The notes beneath the pieces are model-generated. The model worked only from the letters and a program-made list of their open reading frames with translations, ran no database searches and was not told the DNA's origin. Made by a program: the position numbers and the translations under genes. Shown here in pieces: positions 63,147 through 64,000 of a stretch of DNA of 64,000 bases (positions within the stretch are counted from its first letter, which is position 1; each line of letters starts with the position of its first letter). The stretch lies in NCBI GenBank assembly GCA_037367355.1, contig CM074704.1, forward strand, positions 1 to 64,000, read 5' to 3'. The stretch is from Neoscytalidium dimidiatum (taxonomy: Eukaryota > Ascomycota > Dothideomycetes > Botryosphaeriales > Botryosphaeriaceae).

Positions 63147-64000
63147 TTACATAGCCGGCCCCGACGCGGTCAAGAAGTCAAAGTCGGCACCTCGCTCTGC
63201 CTGGTTGACCGACCGCATGTACAACCCCCGGTAGCCTCTCATCCTTTCCCTCGTGATCCACGGCGACTGCTGCGCCACGTCGACGGCGCCCTGCCTCTCA
63301 ACCGCCGCAGCCGCTCGCCTTTCGTCCAGACGCCTCCGAATCTCCTCGTCGGGAAGCTCGACCCTCAGGAGCCTCCGCTCAACATCGCACGTGATCACGT
63401 CGCCGTCCCGCACGACGCCCAGCACCGAGTCCGGATGCCCGGCCTCCGGAGACACGTGCAGCGCGATGGTGCCGCCCGCGGTCCCGCTCATCCGCCCGTC
63501 CGAGATCCTCAGCATGTCCGCGACGCCGCGCGCGGCCAGCTTGCGCGGGATGGGGATGAGGCCGGCCTCGGGCATGCCCGGGTTCCCGACGGGGCCGATG
63601 CCCTGCAGCACCAGGACGCTGTCGGGCGTCACGGCCAGGTCCGGGTCGTCGATGCGGGCGGCCAGGTCGGCCGAGCCGGCGAACACGACGGCCGGGCCCG
63701 AGTGCGCGAGCAGGCGGCGGTCCTTGGAGGCGCTGGCCTTCATCACCGCGCCGCCCGGGGCCAGGTTGCCGCTCAGCACGACGAGCGACGCGGAGGGGTG
63801 CAGCGGCGCCGACAGCGGGCGGATGCAGTTGTTGGCCGGGCTGCTGCTGCTGCTGCTGCTGCGGGACGGGGAGGCGAACGAAGTGGCGGCGAGGGCCTCG
63901 CCCAGCGTCTTGCCGGTGACGGTCATCGCGTCGAGGTTGAGGAGGGGCTTGAGCGTGTGCAGCAAGGCCAGCATGCCGCCGGCGTTGTGGAAGTCCGTCA
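63147..64000 (-). CDS. IlvD/Edd-family sugar-acid dehydratase, 3' part (runs off the window)
   Basis: The frame is open to the right edge, where it reads TDFHNAGGM, so the N-terminal half with the Fe-S cysteines lies outside. Visible motifs are MTVTGKTLGEAL, LSGNLAPGGAVMKASA, LQGIGPVGNPGMPEAG, RISDGRMSGTAGGTIALHVS, DGDVITCDV and a C-terminal RGYRGLYM...AERGADFDFL. The RISDxRMSGTAxGT and GADxDFL forms are those of arabinonate/xylonate/altronate-type dehydratases rather than of the branched-chain-amino-acid dihydroxyacid dehydratase. The reaction would be aldonate to 2-keto-3-deoxyaldonate using an Fe-S cluster and Mg2+. An unusual Ser-rich insert (SPSRSSSSSSSP, from a CTG/GCT run at 63842-63862) lies before the IRPL segment. 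Confidence 0.85.
   Translation of the reverse strand, partial: TDFHNAGGMLALLHTLKPLLNLDAMTVTGKTLGEALAATSFASPSRSSSSSSSPANNCIRPLSAPLHPSASLVVLSGNLAPGGAVMKASASKDRRLLAHSGPAVVFAGSADLAARIDDPDLAVTPDSVLVLQGIGPVGNPGMPEAGLIPIPRKLAARGVADMLRISDGRMSGTAGGTIALHVSPEAGHPDSVLGVVRDGDVITCDVERRLLRVELPDEEIRRRLDERRAAAAVERQGAVDVAQQSPWITRERMRGYRGLYMRSVNQAERGADFDFLTASGPAM

Noticed and set aside
1..64000. tRNA, rRNA or riboswitch genes
   Set aside because: I saw no cloverleaf or rRNA-like sequence by eye, but a covariance-model scan was not possible, so short RNA genes could be missed.

Overview
The window reads as an accessory, probably subtelomeric or repeat-flanked part of a filamentous ascomycete (Pezizomycotina) genome. 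The grounds are many 50-120 nt GT-AG introns with CTGAC/CTAAC branch points, Zn2Cys6 regulators, a HET-domain gene, fungal PD-(D/E)XK-like proteins, ABC-G/PDR and DAL5-type transporters, and a left arm showing the signature of repeat-induced point mutation (RIP). Gene models below were spliced by eye from protein-family continuity; reading frames close exactly for most of them.

Layout. (1) 1-7057: gene-free RIP island, almost devoid of CpA and TpG, made of three tandem-repeat blocks (to about 2735) and relics of a chromovirus-type Ty3/gypsy element and of a probable LINE. (2) 7.1-15.9 kb: a graveyard with a hypothetical ORF, a one-stop pseudogene, a broken FAD monooxygenase and an epoxide hydrolase relic. 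(3) 15.9-17.3 kb: a PD-(D/E)XK-like fungal gene. (4) 17.5-41.0 kb: a secondary-metabolism tailoring cluster. In order it holds an AflR-type Zn2Cys6 regulator, a secreted FAD-linked oxidase, an SDR, a C2H2+Zn2Cys6 dual-finger regulator, a P450 of the m-cresol-hydroxylase type, a full-size ABC-G exporter, two more P450s and an O-methyltransferase. No PKS, NRPS, terpene cyclase or DMATS is present. (5) 41.9-43.3 kb: a second PD-(D/E)XK-like gene. (6) 44.4-51.3 kb: a frameshifted fructosyl-amino-acid-oxidase-like gene, a DAL5-type transporter and an amidase, which together look like nitrogen scavenging. (7) 52-56.6 kb: a nonsense-interrupted SDR, a LINE RNase H fragment and a broken HET gene. (8) 57.3-64 kb: an SMP-30-type lactonase, an MFS permease, a Zn2Cys6 regulator and a sugar-acid dehydratase of the IlvD/Edd family that runs off the right end, which together look like an oxidative sugar-acid catabolic cluster.

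How the genes may work together. In region 4 the three P450s, flavin oxidase, SDR and O-methyltransferase would oxidise and methylate a scaffold made elsewhere, the ABC-G pump would export it, and the two regulators would control the set. The content and partial order (flavin oxidase, zinc-finger regulator, CYP619-like P450, ABC-G pump) recall the tailoring part of patulin-type 6-methylsalicylate clusters, but without the core enzymes. In region 8 the lactonase would open a sugar lactone, the dehydratase would convert the aldonate to a 2-keto-3-deoxy acid, and the MFS protein would import substrate under the neighbouring regulator. All functional assignments are from recognised motifs and memory of families; no database search was possible.
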